Assembly: GCA_963706425.1 (NCBI GenBank)
Contig: CAVPMN010000020.1
Coordinates: forward strand, 1,860,001 to 1,924,000
Origin: CAVPMN01 sp963706425
Lineage (GTDB): Bacteria; Actinomycetota; Acidimicrobiia; Acidimicrobiales; Acidimicrobilacustridaceae
Direction of reading: 5' to 3'
DNA length: 64,000 nucleotides
Of the stretch, positions 1 to 8,655 are shown one piece after another. The notes below the pieces were generated by a model. The model had not been told where the DNA came from and ran no database searches. It saw only the letters and a list, made by a program, of their open reading frames with translations. Every line of letters begins with the position of its first letter. Position 1 is the stretch's first letter. A program made the translations under genes and the position numbers.

Positions 1-893
1 CGACCTGCCACGGGATGCGCACCGACGCGCCGCGGTTCGACACGCCGTAGCTGAACTCGGTCCACGGAGCGGTCTCGTGCAGGCCGGTGAGCCGCCGTTC
101 GACGCCGGGGCCGTAGTTGGTGATGTGCTCCTCGGCGTTCTTCCCGAGCGCCTCACACGCCGTGATGATCGCGTCGTAGTTCTCGCGCATCTTGTTGGTG
201 GAGAAGTTCGTGTGCGCGCCGGCACCGTTCCAGTCGCCGGGCATCGGCTTCGGATCGATCGTGACCGCCACGTTGAAGTCCTCGGCGACGCGGTAGAGCA
301 GCCAGCGCGCCAGGTAGAGCTCGTCGCGCGACCTGCGGCGGACCGGCCGGGCCGATCTGGAACTCCCACTGGCCCATCATCACCTCGGCGTTGGTGCCCG
401 AGATGGCGAGGCCGGCGTCCATGCACGCCTTGGTGTGGGCCTCGACGATGTCGCGCCCCCAGATCTCGTCGGCACCGACACCGCAGTAGTAGGGCCCCTG
501 CGGACCGGGGAAGCCGCCCTGCGGCCAGCCGAGCGGGTGACCGTTCTGCAGGAACGTGTACTCCTGCTCGATGCCGAACCACGGCTCCTGGTCGGCGTAC
601 TTCTCGGCCGCCGCCGCACACGCGGCGCGGGTGTTGGTGGGATGCGGCGTCATGTCGGTGAGCAGCACCTCGCACATCACGAGCTTGTCGTCGCCACCGC
701 GGATCGGGTCGGGGCAGACGTAGACCGGGCGCAGCACGCAGTCGGAGTTGGCGCCGGGCGCCTGGTTGGTGCTCGAGCCGTCGAAGCCCCAGATGCCGGG
801 CTCGTCACCGTCGGCGATGATCTTGGTCTTCGAGCGCAGAAGCGGGCTCGGCTCGGTGCCATCGATCCAGATGTACTCGGCCCTGTAACTCAC
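1..893 (-). CDS. glnII: Type II glutamine synthetase, 3' end beyond window, frameshifted
   Basis: ATP-dependent ligation of ammonia to glutamate in the cytoplasm. The N-terminal part reads SYRAEYIWIDGTEPSPLLRSKTK and continues through WGFDGSSTNQA and MGQWEFQIGP, which is typical of the eukaryote-like GSII family. The reading frame breaks near position 327, where one extra base lies in a CGCGCG stretch. In the next frame the family sequence resumes (ARWLLYRVAEDF, DPKPMPGDWNGAGAHTN) and runs off the window edge. The GTG start at 893 is chosen because a GAGGAG ribosome site lies just upstream; the longer open frame above it has no family match. It is divergent from glnA. The break is more likely a sequencing error than a real pseudogene, as both halves are well conserved. 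Confidence 0.85.
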
Positions 894-1048
894 GGTGTCT
901 CCTCGTGACGGTGCGGCGTTGATGTCCGACTGCCTCTCGGCGAGAGGCGGGACCGCCGGCGACGGTTGCGTGCGCGGACCCGGGACCGCAGGGATCCGCG
1001 GGGCCGCTGGGCACACTTCCAGGAGGCTGTTACCCGGCCTTTTCTCTA

Positions 1049-1067
1049 ATGTGAACGCTATGTGAAC
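1049..1067. promoter_or_regulatory. GlnR-like direct repeat in glnII-glnA intergenic region
   Basis: The octamer ATGTGAAC occurs twice (1049-1056 and 1060-1067), with an 11-bp period. This places AC and AAC at the spacing of the actinobacterial GlnR box (AC-n6-nnAAC). It lies between two glutamine synthetase genes, and a GlnR-like regulator is encoded just downstream. The match is partial: the G before each AAC is not at the consensus place. Confidence 0.4.
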
Positions 1068-1117
1068 TGGAATCGGGCCGATTCCCGTTGGTCCGGCCCG
1101 GTGTAAACATGCTGCCC

Positions 1118-2452
1118 ATGGAACGCCAGCAGGACTACGTACTGCGCACCGTCGAAGAGCGAGGGGTGCGCCTGATCCGCCTCTGGTTCACCGACGTGCT
1201 CGGCCAGCTCAAGTCGGTCGCCATCTCCCCCGCCGAGCTCGAGAACGCCTTCGAGGAGGGCATGCACTTCGACGGCTCGGCGATCGACGGGTTCAGCCGG
1301 GTGCAGGAGAGCGATGTGCTCGCCACCCCCGACCCGAACACGTTCGAGCTGCTCCCCTGGGGTGATCGCGACGACGTCTCGGGACGCATGTTCTGCGACA
1401 TCCTCAACCACGACGGCACCCCGTTCGAAGGCGACCCGCGCCAGGTGCTCAAGCGCAACCTCGACCGGGCGCGCGAGAAGGGCTTCTCGTTCATGGTCGC
1501 CCCCGAGATGGAGTTCTTCTACTTCCGCGACGGTGACCCGTCGCATCCCCCGCAGGCGCTCGACTCGGGCTCCTACTTCGACCTCACCACCGCCGATGTC
1601 GCCAGCGATCTCCGCAAGCGCACGTTGCAGGTGCTCGAGGCCATGGGCATCCCGATCGAGTACTCGTTCCACGAGGATGCGCCCAGTCAGCACGAGATCG
1701 ACCTGCGCTACACCGACGCGTTGAGCATGGCCGACAACGTCATGACGTTCCGCCTCATCGTGCGCGAGATCGCACTCGAGCAGGGCGCGTACGCCACGTT
1801 CATGCCCAAGCCGTTGGCCGGCGTGCAGGGATCGGGCATGCACACCCACATGTCGTTGTTCGAAGGCGACAGCAACGCGTTCCACGAGCCGGGCGACGCG
1901 TACGGGCTGTCGAAGGTGGCGCGTGGCTTCATCGCCGGGCTGCTCATGCACGCCGGCGAGATCACCGCGGTCACCAACCAGCTCGTCAACTCCTACAAGC
2001 GGCTCATCGCCGGCTACGAAGCGCCGGTCTACGTCACGTGGGCGCGCAACAACCGGTCGGCGCTCGTGCGGGTGCCGGTCACCAAGCGCGGCAAGGAGAG
2101 CTCGACACGCATCGAGTACCGCGCCCCCGACCCGGCCACCAACCCCTATCTCGCCTACTCCGTCATCCTGGCGGCGGGCATGCGCGGCATCGAGCAGGGC
2201 TACGAGCTCCCACCCGAGTCGACCACCAACATCTTCGAGATGACGCCCGAAGAGCGAGCAGCCGAGAGCATCCATCCGCTCCCGCAGTCGCTGTCCGACG
2301 CCCTCGACCTGATGGAGCGCTCCGAGCTCGTGGCCGAGGCCCTCGGAGAGCACATCTTCGAGTGGTTCCTGCGCAACAAGCGGGCGGAATGGCTCGACTA
2401 CAAGTCACAGGTGACACAATTCGAGCTCGATCGGTATCTCCCGAACCTGTGA
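1118..2452 (+). CDS. glnA: Type I glutamine synthetase
   Basis: Makes glutamine from glutamate, ammonia and ATP. The protein is 444 residues from the ATG at 1118 (MERQQDYVLRTVEERGVRL), the position where actinobacterial GSI-alpha proteins start. Family signatures follow: FDGSAIDGFSRVQESD, a metal-site region MEFFYF, GSGMHTHMS, NRSALVRVP and RIEYRAPDPATNPY. The C-terminus lacks the NLYDLP adenylylation tyrosine segment, and its length and sequence are nearer to the GlnA2 type than to the adenylylated GSI-beta type. A TAAACA hexamer sits 8 bases before the start, so the mRNA may be leaderless. The stop overlaps a possible GTG start of the next gene (GTGA), which suggests coupled translation. 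Confidence 0.93.
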   Translation: MERQQDYVLRTVEERGVRLIRLWFTDVLGQLKSVAISPAELENAFEEGMHFDGSAIDGFSRVQESDVLATPDPNTFELLPWGDRDDVSGRMFCDILNHDGTPFEGDPRQVLKRNLDRAREKGFSFMVAPEMEFFYFRDGDPSHPPQALDSGSYFDLTTADVASDLRKRTLQVLEAMGIPIEYSFHEDAPSQHEIDLRYTDALSMADNVMTFRLIVREIALEQGAYATFMPKPLAGVQGSGMHTHMSLFEGDSNAFHEPGDAYGLSKVARGFIAGLLMHAGEITAVTNQLVNSYKRLIAGYEAPVYVTWARNNRSALVRVPVTKRGKESSTRIEYRAPDPATNPYLAYSVILAAGMRGIEQGYELPPESTTNIFEMTPEERAAESIHPLPQSLSDALDLMERSELVAEALGEHIFEWFLRNKRAEWLDYKSQVTQFELDRYLPNL

Positions 2453-2460
2453 CGGCGCTG

Positions 2461-3141
2461 ATGGAACCACTACTTCTGTTCCCCGATCCCGCGCCACCGG
2501 AGCTCGCCCAGGCCCTCGACCTCGGTGGCTATCCGTGGAAGTCGGTCGGCAACGAGAGCGCCATCGTCCCCCACGAGCCCGACGACGGCTGGGCCGGTGC
2601 CATCATCTGCGCCGACCTCGACCCCGAGGGTGCGTTCGCCATGTGCCGCGCCCTTCGCAAGCGCGACGTGCCCCTCGAGCCGCTGCTGCTGCTCGTGTCG
2701 GGCGCCCAACTCGGCGATCTCGAGCTGCGCGACGACCTGTTCGACGACTTCTGCCTGGCTCCGTTCCACCCTCGCGAGCTCGAGGCGCGCCTCAAGCACC
2801 TGTTCTGGCGCACCGGGCGGGGCACCCGACCCGAGCTCGTCGAATACAGCGGGCTGGTGCTCAACCTCGAGACCTACCAGGCGGCCATCGACGGTCGACC
2901 GCTCGATCTCACCTACATGGAGTACGAGCTGCTGAAGTTCCTCGCGTCGCATCCCGGCAAGGTGTTCACCCGCGAGACGCTGCTGTCGCGCGTCTGGGGC
3001 TACGAGTACTACGGCGGGGCCCGCACGGTCGACGTGCATGTGCGGCGCCTGCGAGCCAAGTTGGGCGAAGAGCACGCCAACCTGATCCAGACCGTGCGCT
3101 CCGTGGGCTACCGGTTCGGCCAGAGTCGCTGGGGCATGTAG
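2461..3141 (+). CDS. glnR: GlnR-like orphan response regulator
   Basis: OmpR-family DNA-binding protein, probably the nitrogen regulator. The N-terminal half is a diverged receiver fold (MEPLLLFPDPAPPELAQAL..., AIICADLDPEGA). The usual phosphorylation pocket is not clear, as in GlnR, which acts without a cognate kinase. The C-terminal winged helix is well conserved (LDLTYMEYELLKFLASHPG, VWGYEYYGGARTVDVHVRRLR). I know this second stretch as very close to GlnR of Streptomyces and mycobacteria. The start is the ATG at 2461; a GTG at 2449 overlapping the glnA stop is an alternative. Position directly behind glnA fits a role in controlling glutamine synthetase. MtrA-like or another OmpR-type regulator is the main alternative. 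Confidence 0.8.
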   Translation: MEPLLLFPDPAPPELAQALDLGGYPWKSVGNESAIVPHEPDDGWAGAIICADLDPEGAFAMCRALRKRDVPLEPLLLLVSGAQLGDLELRDDLFDDFCLAPFHPRELEARLKHLFWRTGRGTRPELVEYSGLVLNLETYQAAIDGRPLDLTYMEYELLKFLASHPGKVFTRETLLSRVWGYEYYGGARTVDVHVRRLRAKLGEEHANLIQTVRSVGYRFGQSRWGM

Positions 3142-3165
3142 CCGACCGGCCTCAGCGGTGACCGG

Positions 3166-3327
3166 TCAGGCGAGGTCGACCCACTCGGTGCCCTCGTAGC
3201 GCTCGTCGACGTCCTCTTTCAACAAGTAGCCGAGGACACCGGCACCGATCGCGGCGCTCACGAGCACGGCGACGGGGATGGCGATCACGAGCACGATGAC
3301 GATGATGGCGACGCTCACGGCGACCAT
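3166..3327 (-). CDS. Small single-span membrane protein
   Basis: A 53-residue protein of unknown function. The first 33 residues are almost entirely hydrophobic (VAIIVIVLVIAIPVAVLV, then GAGVLGYLL), forming one or two membrane segments. The tail is short and charged (KEDVDERYEGTEWVDLA). A GTG three codons in is better spaced from the AAGG upstream than the ATG and may be the true start. The 50-nt palindrome lies just upstream. I do not recognise the family. Confidence 0.5.
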   Translation of the reverse strand: MVAVSVAIIVIVLVIAIPVAVLVSAAIGAGVLGYLLKEDVDERYEGTEWVDLA

Positions 3328-3363
3328 CCTTGCCGAACGCGACGCCCGCGCTCAAAGATCCCC

Positions 3364-3413
3364 GTTTCTGTGGCCGAGCCGGGACCCTGGGGTCACGGTT
3401 CGGCCACAGGAAC
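3364..3413. repeat. 50-nt palindromic repeat, copy 1
   Basis: The ends are GTTTCTGTGGCCGA and TCGGCCACAGGAAC, which pair with one G-T wobble, around an inner GGGACC/GGTCAC-like stem. Two other copies of exactly 50 nt occur at 33643 and 38238. It lies 20 bases downstream of the ridA-like stop codon. Confidence 0.8.
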
Positions 3414-3432
3414 GCGGCGAGGTGCGGGAACG

Positions 3433-3783
3433 TCAGGCGGGGCGGTGGGCCCACGCCTCGATCTCGACCAGAGCGACCACCGGCAACTCGACCACGGCCA
3501 CGGTGGAGCGGGCCGGCCGGTGCTCACCGAACACGTCCGCGTACGCAGCGTTCATCAGGCCGAAGTCGCGCATGTGGCGCAGGAACACCGTGGTCTTGAT
3601 CACGTCGGCGAGCGACGCGCCTTCGGTGGCCAACAGGTCGTCGATGTTGCGCAGCGTCTGACGGGTCTCCGCGTCGACCCCGCCGGGCACCACCTGGCCG
3701 TCGACGACTCCGCACTGGCCGGAGACCACGAGCAGGTCGCCTGCCCGCACGATCGGTGAATAGGGCCCGATGGGTGCGCTCAT
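3433..3783 (-). CDS. RidA family enamine/imine deaminase
   Basis: RidA (YjgF) proteins hydrolyse reactive enamines and imines such as 2-aminoacrylate, usually as cytoplasmic trimers. This 116-residue protein has the family order: GPYSPIVRAGDLLVVSGQCG near the N-terminus, then LRNIDDLLATEGASLADVIKTTVFL, and the arginine signature PARSTVAVVELP near the C-terminus, which holds the substrate-carboxylate arginine. The ATG at 3783 is chosen because homologous sequence begins there (MSAPIGPYSP). It lies 4 bases downstream of the Fe-S fusion gene and is probably cotranscribed. Substrate is not predictable. Confidence 0.88.
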   Translation of the reverse strand: MSAPIGPYSPIVRAGDLLVVSGQCGVVDGQVVPGGVDAETRQTLRNIDDLLATEGASLADVIKTTVFLRHMRDFGLMNAAYADVFGEHRPARSTVAVVELPVVALVEIEAWAHRPA

Positions 3784-3787
3784 CGGG

Positions 3788-5335
3788 TCATGCTCGCACA
3801 CCGATGCCCGTCGGCCAGTCGGGGGGTGCGCCCTGGTGCAGCCACACCGCCGCGGCCACCGCGGCGAAGACCGCGTCGGAGCCGTTGACCGGCGGCCCGT
3901 CGTCGGGCTCGATCTCGACGACGATCGATGGCGTGTCCGCCGCCCGCAACACACCGAAGGAGCGAATGGTCAGGTCGTGCACCACACCCTCCCCGTCGAC
4001 GGTGAGGCCCTCGGACGTCACCCAGCCGAGCGCCATGTGGGCGGCGCCGATGCAATAGGAGCGCAGCACCACCTCGTCGAGCGGCTCACCGCAGCGCACC
4101 GTGACCCGCACGGTGCCGTCGGCGTCGATGGCGGCGGTAGCCGTCGACCCGTCGGGGCTGGTGACCGAGCCCGCCACCCCGGTGGCGCCTGCCAGGAGCA
4201 CCGCCGCCTCGGCCCAGCCGGCCGCACGCAACGACGCCGACGTGGGTGGTCCGGGCACGGCCACCTCCTCGACGACCAGCCCCGGGGCCTGCCTGGTGAT
4301 GCGCTCGGCGATGCCAGGGGTGGCCACCACGCGGACCACGCCCGTGCCGTCGGCGCGCACACCCGCAGCGATCGGCGGGCGCTTCGGCCCCCGGCGCACG
4401 ACGTCCTCGCGCGACAAGAGCACGCGCACGGTCCGCCCGTGTTCGCGGGCCAGGCGGCGAGCCACCTCGGGCACGATCGACTCGGCCTTGCCGCCGAACG
4501 CACCGCCGTTGGCCAGCGGCGACGCCGGTTCGCCATCGGGCGTGCACCACGACGCGTCGGTCTCGAGATAGGCCGGCTCCACCCACGTGGTGCGCAACGT
4601 CGCCGCCCAATCGCCAGGGGGCAACTCGAGTGGATGGCGCAGACCCTCGGTCGTGCGCCGCCCCTGCACCTTGCCGGCTGCCTGCCGAGCCTCGGCCAGG
4701 TTCTCGCCCACCGCCCAGCCGCCCGCGCCATCCGGCACGGCCACCAGCGCATCGGCCGGAGCCCCGTCGTCGGCGAACCCGCCGTCACCGACCGCCACCG
4801 CCGGGTCGACCCGCTGGGGCACCCGGCCCTCGATGCCCGCTCGCACGGCGGCCGCCGCGAGGTCACGACCCTCGTCGGGCACGTCGCCGAACGCCGCGTA
4901 GGCCTCCGCGATGGTGACCCAGCCGGTGCAGCGGCACAGGTGCGCGGCCAGGGCTCGATCGAGCGCGGTGCGATCGCCCCCGCCGACGCCAGCAGCGCGC
5001 AACGCCTCCAGGCGCATGACGATGCCCGGCGTGCAGAAGCCGCACTGGCTGCCGCCTGCCGCGCAGAACGCCTCTCCCCATGCCGCGCGATCGGCAGGCG
5101 GCAGCCCTTCGAGCGTCGTGATGGATCGACCGGCGACCCGCCGCACCGGCGTGACACACGAGACTCGCGCCGCGCCGTCGACCAGCACCGTGCAACAGCC
5201 GCACTGGCCCTGAGGGCTGCACCCGTCCTTCGGCGAACGCACCCCTACGACCTCACGCAGCACATCGAGGAGCGTGGCGCTCGGATCGGGAACGTCGACG
5301 CTTTCACCGTTGACGGTGATCGACAGTTCCATCAC
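3788..5335 (-). CDS. [2Fe-2S] protein fused to a shortened molybdo-hydroxylase domain
   Basis: The N-terminal 150 residues are the iron-sulfur subunit of the xanthine dehydrogenase/CO dehydrogenase family. Cluster one uses GCSPQGQCGCC (C39, C45, C48) and C60; cluster two uses C98, C101, C134 and C136 (QCGFCTPG, CRCTGW). Residues from about 170 resemble parts of the molybdopterin-binding large subunit, including the motif GGAFGGK (277-283). That part is only about 345 residues instead of about 750. Near the C-terminus, where the large subunit has its GxGE catalytic glutamate loop, this protein reads PVNGSDAV. So electron transfer is credible but molybdenum hydroxylase activity is doubtful. The start is GTG 5335 or the adjacent ATG 5332. 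Confidence 0.8.
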   Translation of the reverse strand: MMELSITVNGESVDVPDPSATLLDVLREVVGVRSPKDGCSPQGQCGCCTVLVDGAARVSCVTPVRRVAGRSITTLEGLPPADRAAWGEAFCAAGGSQCGFCTPGIVMRLEALRAAGVGGGDRTALDRALAAHLCRCTGWVTIAEAYAAFGDVPDEGRDLAAAAVRAGIEGRVPQRVDPAVAVGDGGFADDGAPADALVAVPDGAGGWAVGENLAEARQAAGKVQGRRTTEGLRHPLELPPGDWAATLRTTWVEPAYLETDASWCTPDGEPASPLANGGAFGGKAESIVPEVARRLAREHGRTVRVLLSREDVVRRGPKRPPIAAGVRADGTGVVRVVATPGIAERITRQAPGLVVEEVAVPGPPTSASLRAAGWAEAAVLLAGATGVAGSVTSPDGSTATAAIDADGTVRVTVRCGEPLDEVVLRSYCIGAAHMALGWVTSEGLTVDGEGVVHDLTIRSFGVLRAADTPSIVVEIEPDDGPPVNGSDAVFAAVAAAVWLHQGAPPDWPTGIGVRA

Positions 5336-5377
5336 TGCCAGCCGCGGGAGGAGGGCACGGGTCGGAGGATAGGTTCA

Positions 5378-6296
5378 GTGGTCGTGTCGCTCCCATTGCA
5401 GCTCAGCCGTCGCCACTTCCTTGCCGGATCGGCAGGGCTTCTCGTCGTCGCCGCGTGCGGCGAGAGCTCCTCGGACGACGACCAGGCCCGGCCCGAGCTC
5501 GGCCTCGACCCCGTCGACGACGGCGGCAGGGTGTTGATCGCAGGCTTCGCGTTCCAGGGCGGCTACCTCGTCGACGGCCCCGAGCAACGCATGACCTTCC
5601 AGGTCGCCAGCGCCGACGGCGCACCGACCACCGAGGTGCCCGACGAGCTGACGTTCAACTTCTCGAAGGAGGGTGCACCGGTGGGCGAGCCGATCGTGGT
5701 CGCCGCCCACCGCGACGGCGTGCCCCTGCCCTACTTCCCCGTGCGGGCCACGTTCGCCGAGCCCGGCAACTACCAGGCCTCCGTCGAGCTCGACGGCCTG
5801 CGCCAGGACCAGTCGTTCATGGTCAGCCCCGCCGCCGAGGTGTCGCTGGTGCAGGTGGGCCAGCCGATGATCCCGGTCGAGACGCCGACGGTCGACGACC
5901 ACCGCGGGGTCGAGCCCTACTGCACGCTCGCCGAGCCGTGCCCTCTGCACGCCGAAACGCTGAGCACCGCGCTGGCGTCGGGCGCGCCGGTGGCCTTCCT
6001 GGTCGGCACTCCCGCGTTCTGCGCCACCGGGCTGTGCGGCCCGGTGCTCGAGCTGCTCGTCGAGCAGGCTCCCAACTATCCCGGCGTGCGCTTCGTGCAC
6101 GCCGAGGTCTACAGCCGACGCCGAGGCCCTCGGGGGCAACCTCACCGCCGCGTCGCTCGCGCCGGCTGTCGACGCCTACGGGCTGGTGTTCGAGCCGAGC
6201 CTGTTCGTGGCCGATGCCACCGGCACCGTGGTGACCAGGCTCGACAACGTCTATGACCGAACGGAGCTGACCGCCGCCCTCGACCAGGTCAGCTGA
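5378..6296 (+). CDS. Tat-exported thioredoxin-fold lipoprotein, frameshifted
   Basis: The N-terminus SRRHFLAGSAGLLVVAACGES combines a twin-arginine motif with a lipobox cysteine, so the product is likely exported folded and lipid-anchored. The middle is a beta-rich domain of unknown type. The C-terminal part looks thioredoxin-like, with a spaced cysteine pair FCATGLCGP and a strand-helix pattern after it. The frame breaks at about 6114, where one extra G follows GTCTACA. The other frame then continues sensibly (LFVADATGTVVTRLDN) to a TGA at 6296. The GTG start is supported by GGAGG 9 bases upstream. It is divergent from the Fe-S fusion gene; whether they work together is unknown. Confidence 0.75.
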
Positions 6297-6308
6297 CCGA
6301 CTGGCCGG

Positions 6309-6629
6309 TCAGCTGAACGACTGGCCGCAACCGCACGTGCGTTGCGCGTTGGGGTTGTTGATGGCAAACCCCGCGTCCTGCAGCCCGTCCTTGTAGTCGA
6401 GCGTGGCGCCCGTGAGCAGCTGGGCGCTCGACGGGTCGACCACCACCGTGACGCCGCCGTACTGCATGGTGAGGTCTTCGTTGTCCTTCTCGGTGTCGAA
6501 GAACATCTCGTAGCTGAACCCGGAGCACCCGCCGGGACGGACGGCGACGCGCAGCATGAGCTCGTCGTTGCCTTCCTGGGTGATGAGCTCCTTCACCTTT
6601 ACTGAAGCATTGTCGGTGAGGGTGATCAC
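6309..6629 (-). CDS. erpA: A-type iron-sulfur insertion protein (ErpA/IscA family)
   Basis: Carries or inserts [4Fe-4S]/[2Fe-2S] clusters into target proteins. The 106-residue length and the three conserved cysteines (GGCSG, and the C-terminal CGCGQSFS) are those of the HesB/IscA/ErpA family. The start is GTG 6629 because AGGAGG lies 8 bases upstream and the homologous sequence starts at ITLTDNASVKVKEL. A SufR-type regulator lies upstream on the same strand and Mrp is divergent from that, which makes this a small iron-sulfur cluster biogenesis locus. Confidence 0.92.
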   Translation of the reverse strand: MITLTDNASVKVKELITQEGNDELMLRVAVRPGGCSGFSYEMFFDTEKDNEDLTMQYGGVTVVVDPSSAQLLTGATLDYKDGLQDAGFAINNPNAQRTCGCGQSFS

Positions 6630-6704
6630 GGTCGGGCCTCCTGGATGACGTCTGTGGGGGTCAAGGGTATCGGTATCGGTCGGGGTGCGGTCGAACTGAG
6701 GCAC

Positions 6705-7397
6705 TCACGGCACGCTGAGCTCGACCTGGCAGGGCGTGCGGTCGACGAGGCTGTGGAATCGGACGACCTCGGCTTCGCCGACCTCGTCGAGCAGGCCCTC
6801 GACGAGCCCGCAGTGGACGGAGCACACCAGGTCGGGGTGGGCCTCGGCCAAGGCCCGGAACGGGCAGTGCGCGAACGCCACGGTGGCTCCCTCGTCGTCC
6901 TCGACGACGGTGGGATCGAACCCGAGGCGGGCCTGCTCGACCAGCACGGCTTCGAGGGGGTCGGGGTGCTCGCCCCAGCGGCGGCCATCGGCCCGGCCTT
7001 GCTCGCGAGCCGCCTCGAACAGGTCTGCTCCGTCGAGGCCACTGGTCGCCGCCGCCTCGAGCAGCACCGAGGTGAGTGTGGGGAACGAGGGCGGCTCCAG
7101 CCCGAGCGACGGGGCTCCGGGAGCGATCGAATAGCGGTGTTGGGGCCGGCCCACGCCGCCGCGCGCCTCGGCGTCGACCTGCAGCAACCCGACGTCGCGC
7201 ATCCGCTCGAGGTGCGGGCGCACGGTGTTGACGTGCAGGCCGAGGAGGTCGGCGATCTCCGCCGTGGCGAGCGGCACCGGCGATCGGGCCAGCTCCAGAT
7301 AGATCGCGTAACGGGTGTTGTCGCCGAGGGCCTTCAGGATGTCGAGACGCGGGGTGGCCGGATCGGTGAGGTCGATCCCCACGGCGTCGTCACGCAT
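6705..7397 (-). CDS. sufR: SufR-like helix-turn-helix iron-sulfur regulator
   Basis: Probable cluster-sensing repressor. Residues 18-95 form a winged helix-turn-helix (LLGLHVNTVRPHLERMRDVGLL). The C-terminal half carries four cysteines, C178, C192, C196 and C223 (AHCPF, CSVHC, TPCQV), the arrangement expected for a SufR-type Fe-S cluster site. It sits between erpA and mrp, both iron-sulfur genes, which supports the name. In many actinobacteria the same gene heads the sufBDCSU operon; that operon is not in this window. A TAAACT hexamer lies 6 bases upstream of the ATG, so the transcript is probably leaderless. Confidence 0.8.
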   Translation of the reverse strand: MRDDAVGIDLTDPATPRLDILKALGDNTRYAIYLELARSPVPLATAEIADLLGLHVNTVRPHLERMRDVGLLQVDAEARGGVGRPQHRYSIAPGAPSLGLEPPSFPTLTSVLLEAAATSGLDGADLFEAAREQGRADGRRWGEHPDPLEAVLVEQARLGFDPTVVEDDEGATVAFAHCPFRALAEAHPDLVCSVHCGLVEGLLDEVGEAEVVRFHSLVDRTPCQVELSVP

Positions 7398-7403
7398 GCG
7401 TCG

Positions 7404-7430
7404 AGTTTACACGGGATTCTCCGTTAGAAT
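7404..7430. promoter_or_regulatory. Divergent leaderless promoters of sufR and mrp
   Basis: On the minus strand TAAACT (7404-7409) lies 6 bases before the sufR ATG. On the plus strand TAGAAT (7425-7430) lies 6 bases before the mrp GTG. The two minus-10 elements are only 15 bp apart, so a repressor bound here, plausibly SufR itself, could control both genes. Confidence 0.5.
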
Positions 7431-7436
7431 CGAAGG

Positions 7437-8639
7437 GTGCCTTCGCTGCCCACCCCCAACGACGTGATGCAGTTGCTGCGAGGGGTCATCGACCCTGAGC
7501 TCGGCAGCGACATCGTCGAGCTCGGCATGGCCAAGGGCGTCGCAGTCGACCCCGACGGCCAGGTCACCGTCACCATCGCCCTCACCACGGCCGGCTGTCC
7601 CCTTCGTGCCCAGATCCAGGGCGACGTCCGGGCCCGCGTGGGCTCGTTGCCCGGGGTGACGGGCGTGCGCCTCGACTGGACCGAGCTGACCGCCGACGAG
7701 AAGTCCGCGGCCATGGCCAAGGCCCGGTGGAACGTGCGCGACAACGCCCCCGACACCGAGATCCCGGCCACCACCAAGGTGCTCACGGTGGCCTCCGGCA
7801 AGGGCGGCGTCGGCAAGTCGTCGGTCACGGCCAACCTGGCGGCCGCCCTGGCGGCCCGGGGCTTCACCGTGGGCGTGCTCGACGCCGACATCTGGGGATT
7901 CTCGATCCCACGGATGCTCGGCGTGGAAGGACGACTACAGGGCAAGCCCGGCACCAAGAAGATCCTCCCGCACGAGCTGCCGTTCGGCACCGGCGTGCTG
8001 AAGGTCGTGTCGATGGGCCACCTGGTCGACGACGAGGAGACCGCGCTCATGTGGCGCGGTCTCATGCTCAACCGGGCGGTGCAGCACTTCCTCGAGGATG
8101 TCGAGTGGGGCGACATGGACTACCTGCTCATCGACATGCCGCCCGGCACGGGCGATGTGCAGATGGGCTTGGCGCGCATGCTCCCCCGAGCCGAGATGAT
8201 CGTGGTGACCACCCCGGCCAGCGGCGCCCAGAAGGTGGCCGTGCGCGCCGTCAACATGGCCCGCAAGAGCTACCTGCGGGTCGTGGGAGTCATCGAGAAC
8301 ATGAGCAGCTTCGAGTGCGAACACGGCGACACCTACGAGCTGTTCGGCTCTGGTGGCGGCGACGAGTTGGCGCGCACCGCCGGGGTTCCGCTCCTCGGTC
8401 GCGTGCCCATCGAGGCAGCCGTGTCCACCGGAGGCGATCAGGGAAGCCCCGTGGCGCTCGGCTCGGGTCGCGCTGCGGCGGCGTTTCGCGCCATCGCCGA
8501 TCAGCTGGTCGACGAGTACGTGCCGCCCGTGGCCATGGCGGGCTGTTCCGCCCGCATGCTCGACGCCGCGCTCGAGGCGCTCGACGCACTCGACGCCAAG
8601 CCCTCACCAGAACCGTCGCCCGAGCCATCGGGCGCCTGA
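7437..8639 (+). CDS. mrp: Mrp/NBP35-type ATP-binding Fe-S carrier
   Basis: Scaffold or carrier P-loop ATPase for iron-sulfur clusters (ApbC/Mrp family). Residues 1-90 form a MIP18/DUF59 domain (GVIDPELGSDIVELGM). The deviant Walker A motif GKGGVGKS is at 121-128, followed by DADIWGFSIPRMLG and DYLLIDMPPGTGD. The usual C-terminal CxxC is reduced to one cysteine (FECEHGDTYELFGSGGG); actinobacterial members often vary here. The GTG at 7437 is the first codon after a minus-10 element. Location beside sufR and erpA fits iron-sulfur work. Confidence 0.92.
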   Translation: MPSLPTPNDVMQLLRGVIDPELGSDIVELGMAKGVAVDPDGQVTVTIALTTAGCPLRAQIQGDVRARVGSLPGVTGVRLDWTELTADEKSAAMAKARWNVRDNAPDTEIPATTKVLTVASGKGGVGKSSVTANLAAALAARGFTVGVLDADIWGFSIPRMLGVEGRLQGKPGTKKILPHELPFGTGVLKVVSMGHLVDDEETALMWRGLMLNRAVQHFLEDVEWGDMDYLLIDMPPGTGDVQMGLARMLPRAEMIVVTTPASGAQKVAVRAVNMARKSYLRVVGVIENMSSFECEHGDTYELFGSGGGDELARTAGVPLLGRVPIEAAVSTGGDQGSPVALGSGRAAAAFRAIADQLVDEYVPPVAMAGCSARMLDAALEALDALDAKPSPEPSPEPSGA

Positions 8640-8655
8640 CGCACGCGCGAGCGGG

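Noticed and set aside
3770..5377. Long plus-strand frame opposite the Fe-S fusion gene
   Set aside because: Arg/His/Gly-rich shadow of the real gene, typical in high-GC DNA; only its downstream part from 5378 is a real gene.
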